Part shown: positions 37,633 through 47,898 of the stretch, one piece after another
Position numbering within the stretch: position 1 is the stretch's first letter
How the letters are laid out: each line of letters opens with the position of its first letter
From: Helicobacter bilis
GTDB lineage: Bacteria; Campylobacterota; Campylobacteria; Campylobacterales; Helicobacteraceae
Assembly (NCBI RefSeq): GCF_001999985.1
Contig: NZ_CP019645.1
Span: forward strand, 1,116,001 to 1,180,000
Direction of reading: 5' to 3'
DNA: 64,000 nt
Notes under the pieces: model-generated
Seen by the model: only the letters and a program-made list of their open reading frames with translations
Databases searched by the model: none
Told to the model about the DNA's origin: nothing
Translations under genes and position numbers: made by a program

Positions 37633-39453
37633 TGAGAAATGACACAAAACAAGCCGCCAAAAATATAGCTCAAATTTTAGAAATAAGTGAGAAATATGTT
37701 CGTTATGATGATAGAGAGAAAGTTTATGTTATAGAAAATTGCGTAAGCGAAAACAGCCTTGAAGTTATCAAATTTAATAAAGATATACAATTTGATGATT
37801 TGTTGGATTATCCTTTGAAATTTCATAAATGTGAGTTTTTAGAAAGTGTAATTGGGTATGAAAAACAATTTAAACACAAACTTATTTTCACAAATGTAAC
37901 TTTTAAAAAGATTTTGAATCTTGCATTTAGTATATTTAACAATGAAATATTTTTTTTCAATGTTACATTTAAACACAACATTGATTGCCGACAATGTGAA
38001 TTTAAAGGAATATTTAAAGCATTTGGAGTTAAGTTTTTAAAAGGAGCAATTTTTGAAAACTCTACCTTTGAAAAAGAAGTCCATTTTGGCAAAGAAATTG
38101 ATGACAGAAACACAGAAAAATCAAATATGTTTGGAAGTTGTAGTTTTGAGACTGCCTTTTTTGAAAATTGTAATTTCTTTGATAGTGTTTATTTTAAAAA
38201 TAATGAATTTAAACAATTATTTTTTAAAAATTCCATATTTATAATGTCTATTTTAACAATTCCCATTTTTATGATTTTGCTGATTTTCACGAGTGTGAAT
38301 TTGAAAAACCGCTTGTTTTTATGGGGCAACTTTTCACAATAAAGCAATTCTTAATTTTTCACAAGCTATTTTCAAAGAGAATCTAAACTTTGTGAATGTG
38401 AAATGCAATTTTGAATTTAAAGATTTAAAAGCCTTAATAGAAAATGATGATAAAACTTTTTCAAGTAAAGTTGCAAATGATTTTAGAGATTCTTTTAGGA
38501 TTATCAAAAATGCTTTGGTAAAAGATAATAATCTCCTAGACGCTTCAAACTTCCACAAATACGAACTCTATTGCAAAGAAATAGAGCTAGAACAAATATG
38601 GCATAAGCAGGGCAAAACTGCTGAAACTGAAGCTGATATAAAAAGAAATACCCATAAATTTAGAGATTATATAGACTGCTTGCTGCTAGGATTTTATAGA
38701 AAGCTATGTGAGCATCATACAGATTTTTTAAAGGTTTTTTTGCTCATCGTTTTGTATGCTTTATTTTTTAAGGGTATCGCGTATTTGCATAATGCTAAAA
38801 TTGAAAACATAAGCGAAGAGTTCATATTATCTAAAATTTCTAATAATTTTGAGTTTTATTTTAATTTGGGACTTATTATTTTTATAGTCCTTGGAAGTAT
38901 TTTGATACTATGTAAAATCTATAAAAATTTTTTCATTTATTTTATTAGATTTTGTTTTAAAAAATTGAATTTTTACAAAAGACTTCATTGTAATATACGG
39001 CAATCATTTAAGAGTTTCATTACATTTTTAAAAATACTCATAAAAGATTTATGGTATTTGATAGAAAGTTTAATCCTTGCGTTCTTTTTTGCTTATGCTT
39101 TTTATGTATTATTGGTTGGATTTGGTGGGAAAATTATAGATTTAAATAAAGATTATGGATACTCATTGTTTATTAACACATTGTTTGTTGGATTATATAT
39201 TAGTTTAGTCTATACCAAATCCTTGATTATCGGTAGATATATATTACTTATTGCTTCTTATATGGGTTTTTTTATAGTGCTGATAAAATATCCTAGCATA
39301 ATTCACCCTTTGATAGGAAAAATCGCAGATACTGATAAAACTTGCACTTGTCCAAGCGTAGTGGCATTAAGCATACTATATACCATACTTATATTTCTAG
39401 TTCTTTTTTCACTCCAAAAAACCGCACGCAAAAACTCCATAATCCCACACTAA
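37632..39453 (+). pseudogene. Pentapeptide-repeat membrane protein with two frameshifts
   Basis: The first frame (37632-38342) encodes pentapeptide-like repeats rich in the pattern FxxxxF (CEFKGIFKAFGVKFLKGAIF). Around 38238 the repeat pattern moves to another frame (YFNNSHFYDFADFHECEFEK). At the A5 run 38304-38308 it moves again (ACFYGATFHNKAILNFSQAI) and continues to 39453 with at least four membrane helices. One more A at 38304-38308 would repair the second break. The ancestral protein would have had about 605 residues. Its function is unknown. The gene is probably inactive, although slippage at the short A run cannot be excluded. Confidence 0.8.
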
Positions 39454-39520
39454 ATATGCTAATTTTTGACTATATCTTTAAACCATGTCTTTAGATTCTA
39501 AATATTTATCTTGCATGAAA

Positions 39521-39814
39521 TTATTGTATTGCATAGTAATGCAGAGTGATTTCATCGTTTGCTTTTCCTGTAAGCATACACGCATTATAGGTGTGATTGC
39601 TTTGTGTTTTTAATGTGTGTTTTTTGCATATATTGTGTTTTAGGTTGTAAAAAAGTGTTTCATTTGCTTTATAAAGATTCTGCATATCATGTGTGTTTAA
39701 CTGCTTTGTGATTGTATTTTGGGCTTGTAAAAGTAGAATAAAAGCAAATGATAGGATAAGCAGAGAGAAAGCAATATCTATGCTTAAAAAGCCGCTTTTA
39801 TGATTTTGTCTCAT
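39521..39814 (-). CDS. Small pseudopilin-like protein
   Basis: The 97-residue protein starts MRQNHKSGFLSIDIAFSLLI. Glycine-phenylalanine with an acidic residue five positions on (G-FLSID) and a long hydrophobic helix resemble the prepilin cleavage site, with Asp in place of the usual Glu. Two cysteines (CKK, NACML) may form a disulfide. Its ATG follows the stop codon of the SMR gene with no gap, so they are cotranscribed. I cannot assign a specific role. Confidence 0.55.
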   Translation of the reverse strand: MRQNHKSGFLSIDIAFSLLILSFAFILLLQAQNTITKQLNTHDMQNLYKANETLFYNLKHNICKKHTLKTQSNHTYNACMLTGKANDEITLHYYAIQ

Positions 39815-40132
39815 TTAGAATTTTAACTGCAATAAAGCCACAGCGATAACTACCAAAACAATGCCGACATAACCAATAGGTTTTAGCTTTTGCTTGAAAA
39901 AGTAGTATGCCCCAGCAACACTGCCCAAAATCCCAATAGCCCCCCAAAGCGTATAGGCAATAGGCAAAGACATGCCATTATCAACAACAACAGCGAGTAG
40001 TAAAAACGCAGAACCCACAAGCACTAAGGCAAGTATCCCCCACCATATCTTGCGGAATCCATCGGATTTTTGCAATGCAAGATTTGCAAAAATATCAAAC
40101 ACACCAGAGAGTATTATTAAGACAAAATTCAT
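39815..40132 (-). CDS. Small multidrug resistance (SMR) family transporter
   Basis: Starting at 40132 the protein has 105 residues, the usual SMR size, and begins MNFVLIILSGVFDIFANLAL with the aspartate in the position of the proton/substrate-binding glutamate of EmrE. Four membrane helices are visible, and IAYTLWGAIGILGSVAGAYY is the conserved SMR loop and third helix. An in-frame codon at 40171 would add 13 residues but has no ribosome site. It may export cations or polyamines. Asp in place of Glu at the key site is notable. Confidence 0.8.
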   Translation of the reverse strand: MNFVLIILSGVFDIFANLALQKSDGFRKIWWGILALVLVGSAFLLLAVVVDNGMSLPIAYTLWGAIGILGSVAGAYYFFKQKLKPIGYVGIVLVVIAVALLQLKF

Positions 40133-40310
40133 GATTAAAGTTCCATAGTTTCGAAGTATTCGTGCAATCATAGCAAAAATTTAGCGAAGTTACAATACGC
40201 TGTGTTTTGCTATTTTTAAGTGGTTTTATGCTGATACTAGATTTATGGCAATATGTAGAATAGATTCTGTGTTGCGTGTAAATGCATGTAGTTATTATGA
40301 GGCGACTTAA

Positions 40311-40364
40311 CCTTAAAGATTCTTTTAATAACATGATTGTTATTAAAAGGCGATAATCTTAAGG
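40311..40364 (-). terminator. Long hairpin downstream of ccpA
   Basis: A perfect 10-bp inner stem (TTTTAATAAC/GTTATTAAAA) is extended by an outer stem (CCTTAAAGATT/AATCTTAAGG). It lies 23 bases after the ccpA stop codon. No T run follows, so it may act as a terminator or an mRNA-stabilising end. Confidence 0.55.
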
Positions 40365-40387
40365 AATCTAACTAGGTAAGTTTTAGA

Positions 40388-41476
40388 TTAAAAAGTTGGC
40401 TTTGGCGTTTTAGAGCTTGCCACAGGCAACACAGGATAGATAACTTCTGGCATTTTACCATCTAGGGCTTTAAAGAATGTAGCAATAGATTCTATCTCTT
40501 TTTGACTTAAATCTATGCCTAATTGAATCTTACCCATTTCCTTAATCGCATCTTTAATGTCCCAGTATTGTCCATTATGAAAATATGGTGCAGTTTGCAT
40601 TACATTTCTTAATGTTGGGGTTTTTACTAAACCATCTTCATTACCTTTAAAATCACCGATATTTGCGTATTGATACTGCCCCATAACGCCAAATGCCTGC
40701 ATATTCCCACCAAGATTTATGCCATTATGACATGAGGTGCAACCCTTATCGATAAATAGATTTAGCCCCTCTTTTTCTTGCTTTGTAAGGGCATTTGTAT
40801 CCCCTCTTAAGAAAGAATCATATCGGCTTGGCGTTGTAAGCGTAAATTCATACAATGCAATTGTATCTGCGATGAGTTTAAAGTCTATTTTCACATTTTT
40901 TCCATACGCTTTTTTAAACTCATTGACATATTCTGGTATTGAAGTGATTTTTTCTTCAACAAGCTTTGGTTGGGCTGCCATTTCTACTGGATTTTGGATT
41001 GGTCCTTGTGCCTGATCGCCTAAATGTGCTGATCTACCATCCCAAAACTGCACATCATTGAATACAGAGTTAAGCACAGTTGGGCTATTGAGATTATGCG
41101 GATTTGCACTCCATTTATGCCCGATAGCTGCTGGCACGACATCAGCACCAGCAAGTCCTAAGTTATGGCAAGTATTACATGAGATAAGGTTTGAGCTTGA
41201 TAATCGTGGGTCAAAATATAGCTTCTTACCTAATTCAATTTGCTCTTTTGTAAGCAATGGGCTATAACCTTTTGCAACACCGGTTTCTTTTATCTTTTGT
41301 TGTTGAAAGGCTGCTAGTTCCTTGCCTGTTGGCATTGGATCTAAACTAGAATCTTTTGCCTTTTGCAATAGTTCTTTATCGCTTGGGATAGCACTTGCTG
41401 CAAAAGCTATGGCTAGAGTTACTGCCCCAGCAATTATGATGTTTAGTCCAAGTTTATTGTAAGTCGTCATTATCAT
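40388..41476 (-). CDS. ccpA: Diheme cytochrome c peroxidase
   Basis: The periplasmic enzyme reduces hydrogen peroxide with electrons from cytochrome c. An N-terminal signal helix (IIIAGAVTLAIAFAASA) is followed by two heme c sites, CNTCH near residue 100 and CTSCH near residue 246. Other conserved segments are FWDGRSAHLGDQAQGP, MAAQPKLV and KTPTLRNVMQTAPYFHNG. The 362-residue length fits the bacterial CCP/MauG family. The gene is monocistronic. Confidence 0.95.
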   Translation of the reverse strand: MIMTTYNKLGLNIIIAGAVTLAIAFAASAIPSDKELLQKAKDSSLDPMPTGKELAAFQQQKIKETGVAKGYSPLLTKEQIELGKKLYFDPRLSSSNLISCNTCHNLGLAGADVVPAAIGHKWSANPHNLNSPTVLNSVFNDVQFWDGRSAHLGDQAQGPIQNPVEMAAQPKLVEEKITSIPEYVNEFKKAYGKNVKIDFKLIADTIALYEFTLTTPSRYDSFLRGDTNALTKQEKEGLNLFIDKGCTSCHNGINLGGNMQAFGVMGQYQYANIGDFKGNEDGLVKTPTLRNVMQTAPYFHNGQYWDIKDAIKEMGKIQLGIDLSQKEIESIATFFKALDGKMPEVIYPVLPVASSKTPKPTF

Positions 41477-41698
41477 TCCTTTAAAATAGAGTTAAAACCG
41501 CCATTATAACATTTTAAGGAAAGTTTAGGAGATAATGCAATATGTAAATGTGTAAAATAGTATTTTTATATGGAATATTATTGCGTATAGACATGAAATC
41601 GCACAAACTTTAACAATATTTCATATAATTACAATCTTAATAGTAATTTTCAAATTTGTTATTCTGTTGTATTTCAATATATAGGTTATTTGATAGTT

Positions 41699-43216
41699 AT
41701 GATTTATCGGTATATCTTACGCATAAGTTTTATTATTATCCCTTTTATATGTTTTTATTGTATAGGTTGCGTAAAGCTTCCTAAAGAGAGTGATTTAGCA
41801 ATAAAAACGCATACGCCAAGAGTGTTTGCAAATAAGGATTTATTAGAAAGTATCGCTACGACTAAAGATAATGAATACAAGGACTTTAAAAGCACATTTT
41901 TTATGCTATTTGATGATTCTGTATTAAACGAACTTGCAAATCACGCCTTGCAAAAAAATACGAATATAAAAACCTTAGAATCAAATATTAAACAAGCAAG
42001 GGCAACCGCAAAAATACATACTTGGAATCTTTTCCCTAAAGCAAATGCTGGGCTAAACTACAATTATAGCGATAATAACTACAAGCAGATTCAGACAAAT
42101 ATCACGCAAAATACGACAAATATGAGCCTATCTTTTAGCTGGGAGGTTGATCTCTTTGGCAAATTAAACGCATTGAGACTATCTAGCAAACAGCAGATTC
42201 TGCAGTCAATATACAATCTACAAGCCGCACAAGTTATTTTGCTAGGCGATATTGCAAACTACTACTTTATCATAAGACAAACAAGAGAAGCCATTACACT
42301 TAATAAACAAATCACACAAAACCTTGAAGAAATCTACAAACTCACAGAGAAAAAATACCATCTAGGGCTTGTGGGGCTTGATAGCGTAGCAACGACAAAG
42401 AGCAACTATCTCACGCAAAAAAATACAACCCTATCACTTGAATACACGCTAGAGCAAAATAAAAACGCCCTGCTAGTGCTACTAAATGCCAATACACTTA
42501 ACTTTGATATAAACACAGATAACTACACCTTTAAAACCCCACAAATCCCGCATGTAGATTCCATGCCAACAAATGTTTTATTTAACCGCCCCGATGTGCG
42601 TGCAAGTGTATTTGCACTCAATAGCTCCCTGTATCAACGCTATAATAAAAAAATGGCATTATTACCAAGTGTGAATCTAAGTGGGAATCTAGGGCAGATT
42701 CTGTTTTCACCACAGCTTGGTATCGGCGATATGGTATGGCAGATGGCAGGCTCACTTGCAGCCCCTCTTCTTAATCGTCAAGCACTCACACAAGACTACA
42801 TTATCGCAAAAGAGAATACAAAACAAGCCTTTTATTCATTGCAAAATACACTTAACACCGCCCTAGCAGAAATAGAAAATGCAGCAAAATATGTCTTCAT
42901 CACACAAGAGACACTAAAGCACACACAAGAAAACTACAATATACATAAAGATACACTAAGCATTATGGAATCTCGCTATCAAAAAAACCTTATAGATTCT
43001 ATCTCAAGGCTTGAATATGAGAATAACTATCTGCGTGCAAAAAACACCCTTGCAAGTGCAAATCTAAGCAAAAATCAAGCAGTAATAGCCCTTTATAAAG
43101 CCTTTGGTGGTGACTTTGCTCCAAATGAACTAAAAGATGGAATCTTACAAGCCGCCCAAATTCCAAAAATAGATAAAACAAAAGAAGACACCAATGACCC
43201 AGCAAATGACTTATAA
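41699..43216 (+). CDS. Outer-membrane efflux lipoprotein, TolC/NodT family
   Basis: After a membrane-spanning signal with a lipobox-like end (CFYCIGC), the protein has two outer-membrane efflux protein repeats of long helices (LNELANHALQKNTNIKTLES and DLFGKLNALRLSSKQQ). The NodT-type sequence FNRPDVRASVFAL is visible near residue 300. It forms the outer-membrane duct of a tripartite exporter. ATG at 41699 is preferred over TTG at 41690. The adaptor gene follows after 17 bases. Confidence 0.88.
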   Translation: MIYRYILRISFIIIPFICFYCIGCVKLPKESDLAIKTHTPRVFANKDLLESIATTKDNEYKDFKSTFFMLFDDSVLNELANHALQKNTNIKTLESNIKQARATAKIHTWNLFPKANAGLNYNYSDNNYKQIQTNITQNTTNMSLSFSWEVDLFGKLNALRLSSKQQILQSIYNLQAAQVILLGDIANYYFIIRQTREAITLNKQITQNLEEIYKLTEKKYHLGLVGLDSVATTKSNYLTQKNTTLSLEYTLEQNKNALLVLLNANTLNFDINTDNYTFKTPQIPHVDSMPTNVLFNRPDVRASVFALNSSLYQRYNKKMALLPSVNLSGNLGQILFSPQLGIGDMVWQMAGSLAAPLLNRQALTQDYIIAKENTKQAFYSLQNTLNTALAEIENAAKYVFITQETLKHTQENYNIHKDTLSIMESRYQKNLIDSISRLEYENNYLRAKNTLASANLSKNQAVIALYKAFGGDFAPNELKDGILQAAQIPKIDKTKEDTNDPANDL

Positions 43217-43233
43217 ACAATAAAAGGAAAAAT

Positions 43234-44484
43234 ATGCCAAGCACAAAAGAAATATATGATACTATCACGCCAAAGGTAGCAAAAAAGAAGTTTGTTATAC
43301 TTGCCATTATTGCAGTAGTGCTACTTGCTATTATCCTTTTTTATCTCTTTTTGCATGATTCTAAAAACATTACTTATACTACTATAAAGCCTATAAAGGG
43401 CGATATTACACAAAGCGTGTCAGCTACTGGCACACTCTCGCCAACAAATGAAGTAGAAATAGGCAGTCAAATCTCTGGCACGATTTATAAGCTATATGTA
43501 GATGTAAATGACTCTGTGCGGAAAAATCAGATTCTAGCAGAAATCAATCCAAATAAACTCAATCAAACAAAAGAAGGCTATGAAGCCCAACTCCAATCAG
43601 CCCTAGCAAATCTTGAAGCCTCAAAGGTAGCGTTGGAGCAAAAAAAGTGGAATTACGAACAACAGCAACAACTCTATGAAGCAACAGGGGGCAAAACTCC
43701 CTCAAAGCTTGAACTACAAAATGCAAAAATGGACTATCTCTCCGCAAAAGCTGATATAAAAATCAAACAAGCAAGTATAGCCCAAATCCAAACCAATCTA
43801 AAATCCGCAAAAATAGATCTCCAAAATGCGATTATAAAAAGCCCAATAGATGGCATTATCCTAGAGCGGAGTATAAGCTTAGGGCAGACCGTTGCTGCAA
43901 GCTTTCAAACGCCAACACTTTTTAAACTCGCACAGAATCTAAAGGAAATGAATCTAGTCGTAAATATTTCAGAATCTGATATAGGCAAGGTGCAGTCAGA
44001 CCAAGAAGTAAGCTTTAGTGTCGATGCCTATCCCAATCAAACATTTAAAGCAAAGGTAGATAGAGTGAATTTTGCCGCTACAACGACAGATAATATCACA
44101 AGCTATGAGACAACAATCTATGTAAATAATGAAAATTTACTTTTAAAACCGGGCATGAACGCTACCGCTTTCATACAAGTAGCAAATGAAAAGGATACGC
44201 TTTTAGTCCCAATCGCAGCGATATTTTATAATCCACAAGCACAACAAGCAAAGCCAGATTCTAAAAAATCATCAAACCCACTTATGTTTTCTCCCCCAAG
44301 ACGACAAAAACAAGCAAACACGACTACAAATACAAACAACACAAAGCAAGGCTCAATATGGATACTAGAAGACGGAATCCCAAAGTCTATACCGATAAAT
44401 ATAGGCATTTCGGATTCTAAAATGGTAGCAATCAGCGGCGAAAATCTTAGCACTGATACAGAGATTATTGTAGAATCACACTAG
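43234..44484 (+). CDS. Periplasmic adaptor (membrane fusion) protein, MacA-like
   Basis: A single N-terminal membrane helix (VILAIIAVVLLAIILFYLFL) anchors the protein. The lipoyl half-motifs (ATGTLSPTNEVEIGSQISGT and KSPIDGIILERSISLGQTV) flank a coiled-coil hairpin of about 110 residues. The beta-barrel domain (NISESDIGKVQ) and membrane-proximal part follow. An Asn/Thr/Lys-rich insert around residues 335-365 interrupts the last domain. The layout is that of MacA, yet no MacB-type ABC permease follows; the next 380 bases are non-coding. It may work with a permease encoded elsewhere. Confidence 0.85.
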   Translation: MPSTKEIYDTITPKVAKKKFVILAIIAVVLLAIILFYLFLHDSKNITYTTIKPIKGDITQSVSATGTLSPTNEVEIGSQISGTIYKLYVDVNDSVRKNQILAEINPNKLNQTKEGYEAQLQSALANLEASKVALEQKKWNYEQQQQLYEATGGKTPSKLELQNAKMDYLSAKADIKIKQASIAQIQTNLKSAKIDLQNAIIKSPIDGIILERSISLGQTVAASFQTPTLFKLAQNLKEMNLVVNISESDIGKVQSDQEVSFSVDAYPNQTFKAKVDRVNFAATTTDNITSYETTIYVNNENLLLKPGMNATAFIQVANEKDTLLVPIAAIFYNPQAQQAKPDSKKSSNPLMFSPPRRQKQANTTTNTNNTKQGSIWILEDGIPKSIPINIGISDSKMVAISGENLSTDTEIIVESH

Positions 44485-44550
44485 ATTTCTAAGATTGTGG
44501 AATCTTTTTGTTTTGTGTCCTGCTTTTTTGCATGTTTGTTTTTATTTTTT

Positions 44551-44579
44551 ACACCCTAAACCCTGCAGTCACCCAAAGT
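44551..44579 (+). repeat. GC-rich tail repeat, intergenic copy
   Basis: ACACCCTAAACCCTGCAGTC and then ACCCAAAG match the tail of the element in the restriction gene at 33491-33520. Confidence 0.65.
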
Positions 44580-44659
44580 GGTATAGCTAAATTTTATTAG
44601 ATTTTTAGATTTTACACAAATGAGATTCCAAGTCGCTTAAATTTAGATTCTCTAGTGTT

Positions 44660-44750
44660 AGATGTTTTGGCTTCGCTAACATGATGGATTGTTATGTTGG
44701 TTTCTAAAATCCCTTTTGCATCTCAACCTGCATTTACCCCAAAGTTGTGG
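44660..44750 (-). repeat. Degenerate composite dispersed repeat, intergenic copy
   Basis: The stretch from AGATGTTTTGGCTTCGCTAA through ATGATGGATTGTTATG and the later CAACCTGCATTTACCCCAAA follows the intergenic copy at 7468-7569 segment by segment over about 90 bases, with many substitutions. Confidence 0.5.
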
Positions 44751-44864
44751 CTTCTAAGAACATATTTTTGCGTTTAACTCCGCATAAGCAATATAGAATC
44801 TTAAAAGTAATCTAAAAGATTCTATATGCGTATTGTTTTAATGTTGCATATAAGACTCTATATC

Positions 44865-46703
44865 TTAAAACGGCAATTCACTAGGCTTTATGGGCTGTCT
44901 ATGTGAGAGTGGATAAGGCTTTGCATTTTGCAGTAAAGCAGTGATAAATTGCCCTTGTCTGCGTATCCAAGAGGAATAATCACATACGATAATAAGCTTC
45001 TTTTTCAATCGGCTAACTGCTACATTGAGTGCGAATAATGCGGCTTTATTGTAAGAATCTGTCATATATTTACTAAATTTCACGGGCGAAAAAATGATAG
45101 TATCAAACTCTTTTCCTTGTGATTTATGGATTGTAAAAACACTATGTTTAGGGATACGCTTTGAGATTAAAAGCTTTTGCTGGTCTCTAAATGGGGTTAG
45201 AATCGCATATTCATCTATAAGTATTTGGGTTAATGCAGTAATTGCATTTGCCTCGCCCATACTTTCATTACGATTATTTTGTGCGTTATACTCATAGCTT
45301 GGTCCAAAGCTTGTGCTATCGATATAGTAAATCTCTGTTGGCAAACCTTTGCCATTTAAGCCATTATGATAGACATGTCTATCTAGCACATGGGCTAGAT
45401 TATTGCCATAGCGGTGCGTAGTTGTAAGCTTATAATGGGCGATAGAGTTAAATGTAATATCATCGTAGTTATGCTGTGCGTGTAGTATCGCATGATTATT
45501 AAAAAACATTTCTAAAAAGAGTGTGTTTAAACTCCATACGCACACTTCAAAGTGTTTGGTTTGAATGTCAGAATCTTGCATGTGGCAGATTGGCATTAAT
45601 TGCTTATGATCGCCTAAAAGGGTTATTGGCGTGTTAAGTGTAAGTGGGGCGATAAGCTTTATAAGTGGTGAAAAGGCACATTCATCAAGGAAAATATGTG
45701 AAAACTCTAACTCACAAAGCTGGGCATAACGCTTCACAAAGCTATCGAGTGTAACGCCTATAACAAGGCATTCTTGCAGTCTTTCTTTTAGTGTTTGTGG
45801 CTTAAATAGACTTTGTAATTCATTATTAGATTCTAACTCTTCTTTAGAATCTTTCTCATCAGCTTGCAAACACACATCAGGGAAATTTTGTAAAAAATCA
45901 CTGCTTGGCATACCTAAACGCAGGAATTTATATCGCGGCAAACCCTTTCTATCGCCTTGCGTGATAAGGGCGATAAAGATTTGCTCTAATGCGGTATTTG
46001 TCGGGGCTAGTATCAATGTCTTTTTATTTTGTGTGATAAGATTTAATAAGCAGTTAAAAAGCACAACTTGTGTTTTACCACTCCCGCTAATCCCCCAAAC
46101 ATAGCTTATAGGGTGAGTGAAAATGCCTTTGATTGCCTCTTGTTGCTCTTTGCTTATGTGAGAATCTAGCGCGATTTTTAGCTCTATTGGCTTTGTTGTT
46201 GGCAGGGCTAGTTTTAGTGAATCTTTATTGAGAAAATCTCGTATATTTTTTACAAGAAATTTTAAATCATTAAAAATTCGCAAATGTTTTGGCACTTCTT
46301 TTTTATAATTATCACCAAGCAAATAAGATATTATAGAATCTTTACTTAACCTTACTTCTTTATTATTTTGTGTAGTTTCATCAAGTAAGGTGGTAAGCAG
46401 TGAATCTGAAAATTTTAATCTCAATGTTTTAGTTGGTTCATTAAAGCTTTTTTCTTCAAATGAGTCTATATCGATTATAAAATCTTGTATATAGACTTGT
46501 AAATAATCTGTGCCAAATAGCATACGATCTAGTTCTAGCAATAGCGTATCATACTTTTCCATGCGGATACGAAGTATATGTATTTCTTCTATGCCTTGAT
46601 TTGTTTGCTCTAAAAATTCTAAATAGCTAGTAGCCCCTTGTAGTAGATAACTTTGTAATGGTTGCATGTGTGAAACTCTCTGTTTTTTATAGCATTGTAG
46701 CAT
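44865..46703 (-). CDS. Superfamily 1 (UPF1-like) DNA/RNA helicase
   Basis: The 612-residue protein has Walker A (VWGISGSGKTQ at about residues 205-215), motif Ia (LILAPTNTA), Walker B (IFLDECAFSP), motif III (TLLGDHKQLMP), motif V (FTIHKSQGKEFDTIIFSPV) and motif VI (NVAVSRLKKKLIIV). It therefore looks like a full SF1 helicase of the DNA2/NAM7/UPF1 type with a unique N-terminal region of about 190 residues. A second in-frame ATG at 46667 could be the real start. The cellular role is unknown. Confidence 0.85.
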   Translation of the reverse strand: MLQCYKKQRVSHMQPLQSYLLQGATSYLEFLEQTNQGIEEIHILRIRMEKYDTLLLELDRMLFGTDYLQVYIQDFIIDIDSFEEKSFNEPTKTLRLKFSDSLLTTLLDETTQNNKEVRLSKDSIISYLLGDNYKKEVPKHLRIFNDLKFLVKNIRDFLNKDSLKLALPTTKPIELKIALDSHISKEQQEAIKGIFTHPISYVWGISGSGKTQVVLFNCLLNLITQNKKTLILAPTNTALEQIFIALITQGDRKGLPRYKFLRLGMPSSDFLQNFPDVCLQADEKDSKEELESNNELQSLFKPQTLKERLQECLVIGVTLDSFVKRYAQLCELEFSHIFLDECAFSPLIKLIAPLTLNTPITLLGDHKQLMPICHMQDSDIQTKHFEVCVWSLNTLFLEMFFNNHAILHAQHNYDDITFNSIAHYKLTTTHRYGNNLAHVLDRHVYHNGLNGKGLPTEIYYIDSTSFGPSYEYNAQNNRNESMGEANAITALTQILIDEYAILTPFRDQQKLLISKRIPKHSVFTIHKSQGKEFDTIIFSPVKFSKYMTDSYNKAALFALNVAVSRLKKKLIIVCDYSSWIRRQGQFITALLQNAKPYPLSHRQPIKPSELPF

Positions 46704-46905
46704 TAAATTTAGATTCTAAATAAATACTATATGTAATGGGATTAAAAAGAAAAGCTTAAAATTAAATATGTGCTAAGGTAAGTTTCTCTTGCTAGTAATA
46801 GTCTTTTACTTCTTTTTGTGCTAATATTTCAATGCTAAAGGTTTAATGAAAATTAAAGATTTATTCAACTTGATTCAACTTGGGACTAGTGTTTGAAAGG
46901 TTTGT

Positions 46906-47880
46906 ATGAGATTATGCCATGTAATATTGCTTTGTGTGTTTAGCATTAATGCGTGTTTAGCGATCACTCTTACTCAATACGCACAAGCACAAACCTATGA
47001 AATATCGCCAGATATAGAGTGTAAAAACGAAGAGTATAAAGTCGTATGCAATGTAGAAAATGTAGAATGGATAGATGGTGTAGTAGCAAAAAAATTTCAA
47101 TATATACTTGAATTACACGAAGACACATTACTAAAACATCGTTATTTTGAGTTTCACACACAAAATCTTAACTTTGAGGGCTATAATCTCACTGCACTTA
47201 TACCAGATTCAATACTCTGTGTTGAAAAGTCCAAATTCACACAAGATAAACCCGATAAAAGCATACAAGCCACGACAGAATGCACCATGCAATCTAGCGC
47301 ATATCACATTGTAGCACATGCAAACTTTATTACCACACACCCCATGTATAATACTGCAAATAGCCTACTTGAAGCACATCTTTTAGAACATGAGCGATTT
47401 AGACAGCCCTTGCAACACCAAGATGATGAGACATGGCAGAAAGACTATAAAATAGCCATAAACAATGCGACAATATGGATAAAAAGCACAAATTTAAATG
47501 AGATTCTATTTGACTTATACAAAAGAGAGCAGCATATCGCCACTAGCACAACTTCACAAGATGATAGAGATTATCGCATTATGCAAGATTCTATATTAAC
47601 AAAGGATTATTTAGCGTTTTTGCAAAAATCTTTTGAGATTCTAAATGCGATTAATAAACAAGCAAATCTTTCAAAACAAGAACAGCAGGGTTTAACAAAA
47701 GTCCTGCATAAACTCATCGCAATCGCTACAACGCCAAATCAAAGTCTATCGCTACGCATAAAGGGAAGTGAGAATCTTATCTTATCGCTTTATGAGCTTG
47801 AGAGTCTCACAGCCATTGATAATACCTTTTTTGATATTCTTGCTAAGATTCTAAAATATTCACATATTAAAATAGCGTAA
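46906..47880 (+). CDS. Secreted protein of unknown function
   Basis: The 324-residue protein starts with a signal peptide (MRLCHVILLCVFSINACLA). I recognise no domain. It has paired cysteines (IECKNEEYKVVC; then CVEKS and ECTMQ), a beta-rich first half and a helical, leucine-rich second half. The next gene, also secreted and unknown, starts 18 bases later, so the two are probably one operon. GAAAGG precedes the ATG. Confidence 0.65.
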   Translation: MRLCHVILLCVFSINACLAITLTQYAQAQTYEISPDIECKNEEYKVVCNVENVEWIDGVVAKKFQYILELHEDTLLKHRYFEFHTQNLNFEGYNLTALIPDSILCVEKSKFTQDKPDKSIQATTECTMQSSAYHIVAHANFITTHPMYNTANSLLEAHLLEHERFRQPLQHQDDETWQKDYKIAINNATIWIKSTNLNEILFDLYKREQHIATSTTSQDDRDYRIMQDSILTKDYLAFLQKSFEILNAINKQANLSKQEQQGLTKVLHKLIAIATTPNQSLSLRIKGSENLILSLYELESLTAIDNTFFDILAKILKYSHIKIA

Positions 47881-47898
47881 TATTGCAAGGAAAAGATT

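Larger units (their letters stand above)
44485..44864. other. Intergenic region with degenerate dispersed repeats
   Basis: No gene is visible in these 380 bases, where a macB-like gene would be expected. Two GC-rich tail repeats and one degenerate element head are present. Confidence 0.6.

Noticed and set aside
39815-40171. The longer start codon (40171) for the SMR transporter.
   Set aside because: It adds 13 residues not found in this family and has no ribosome site; the ATG at 40132 gives the normal N-terminus.
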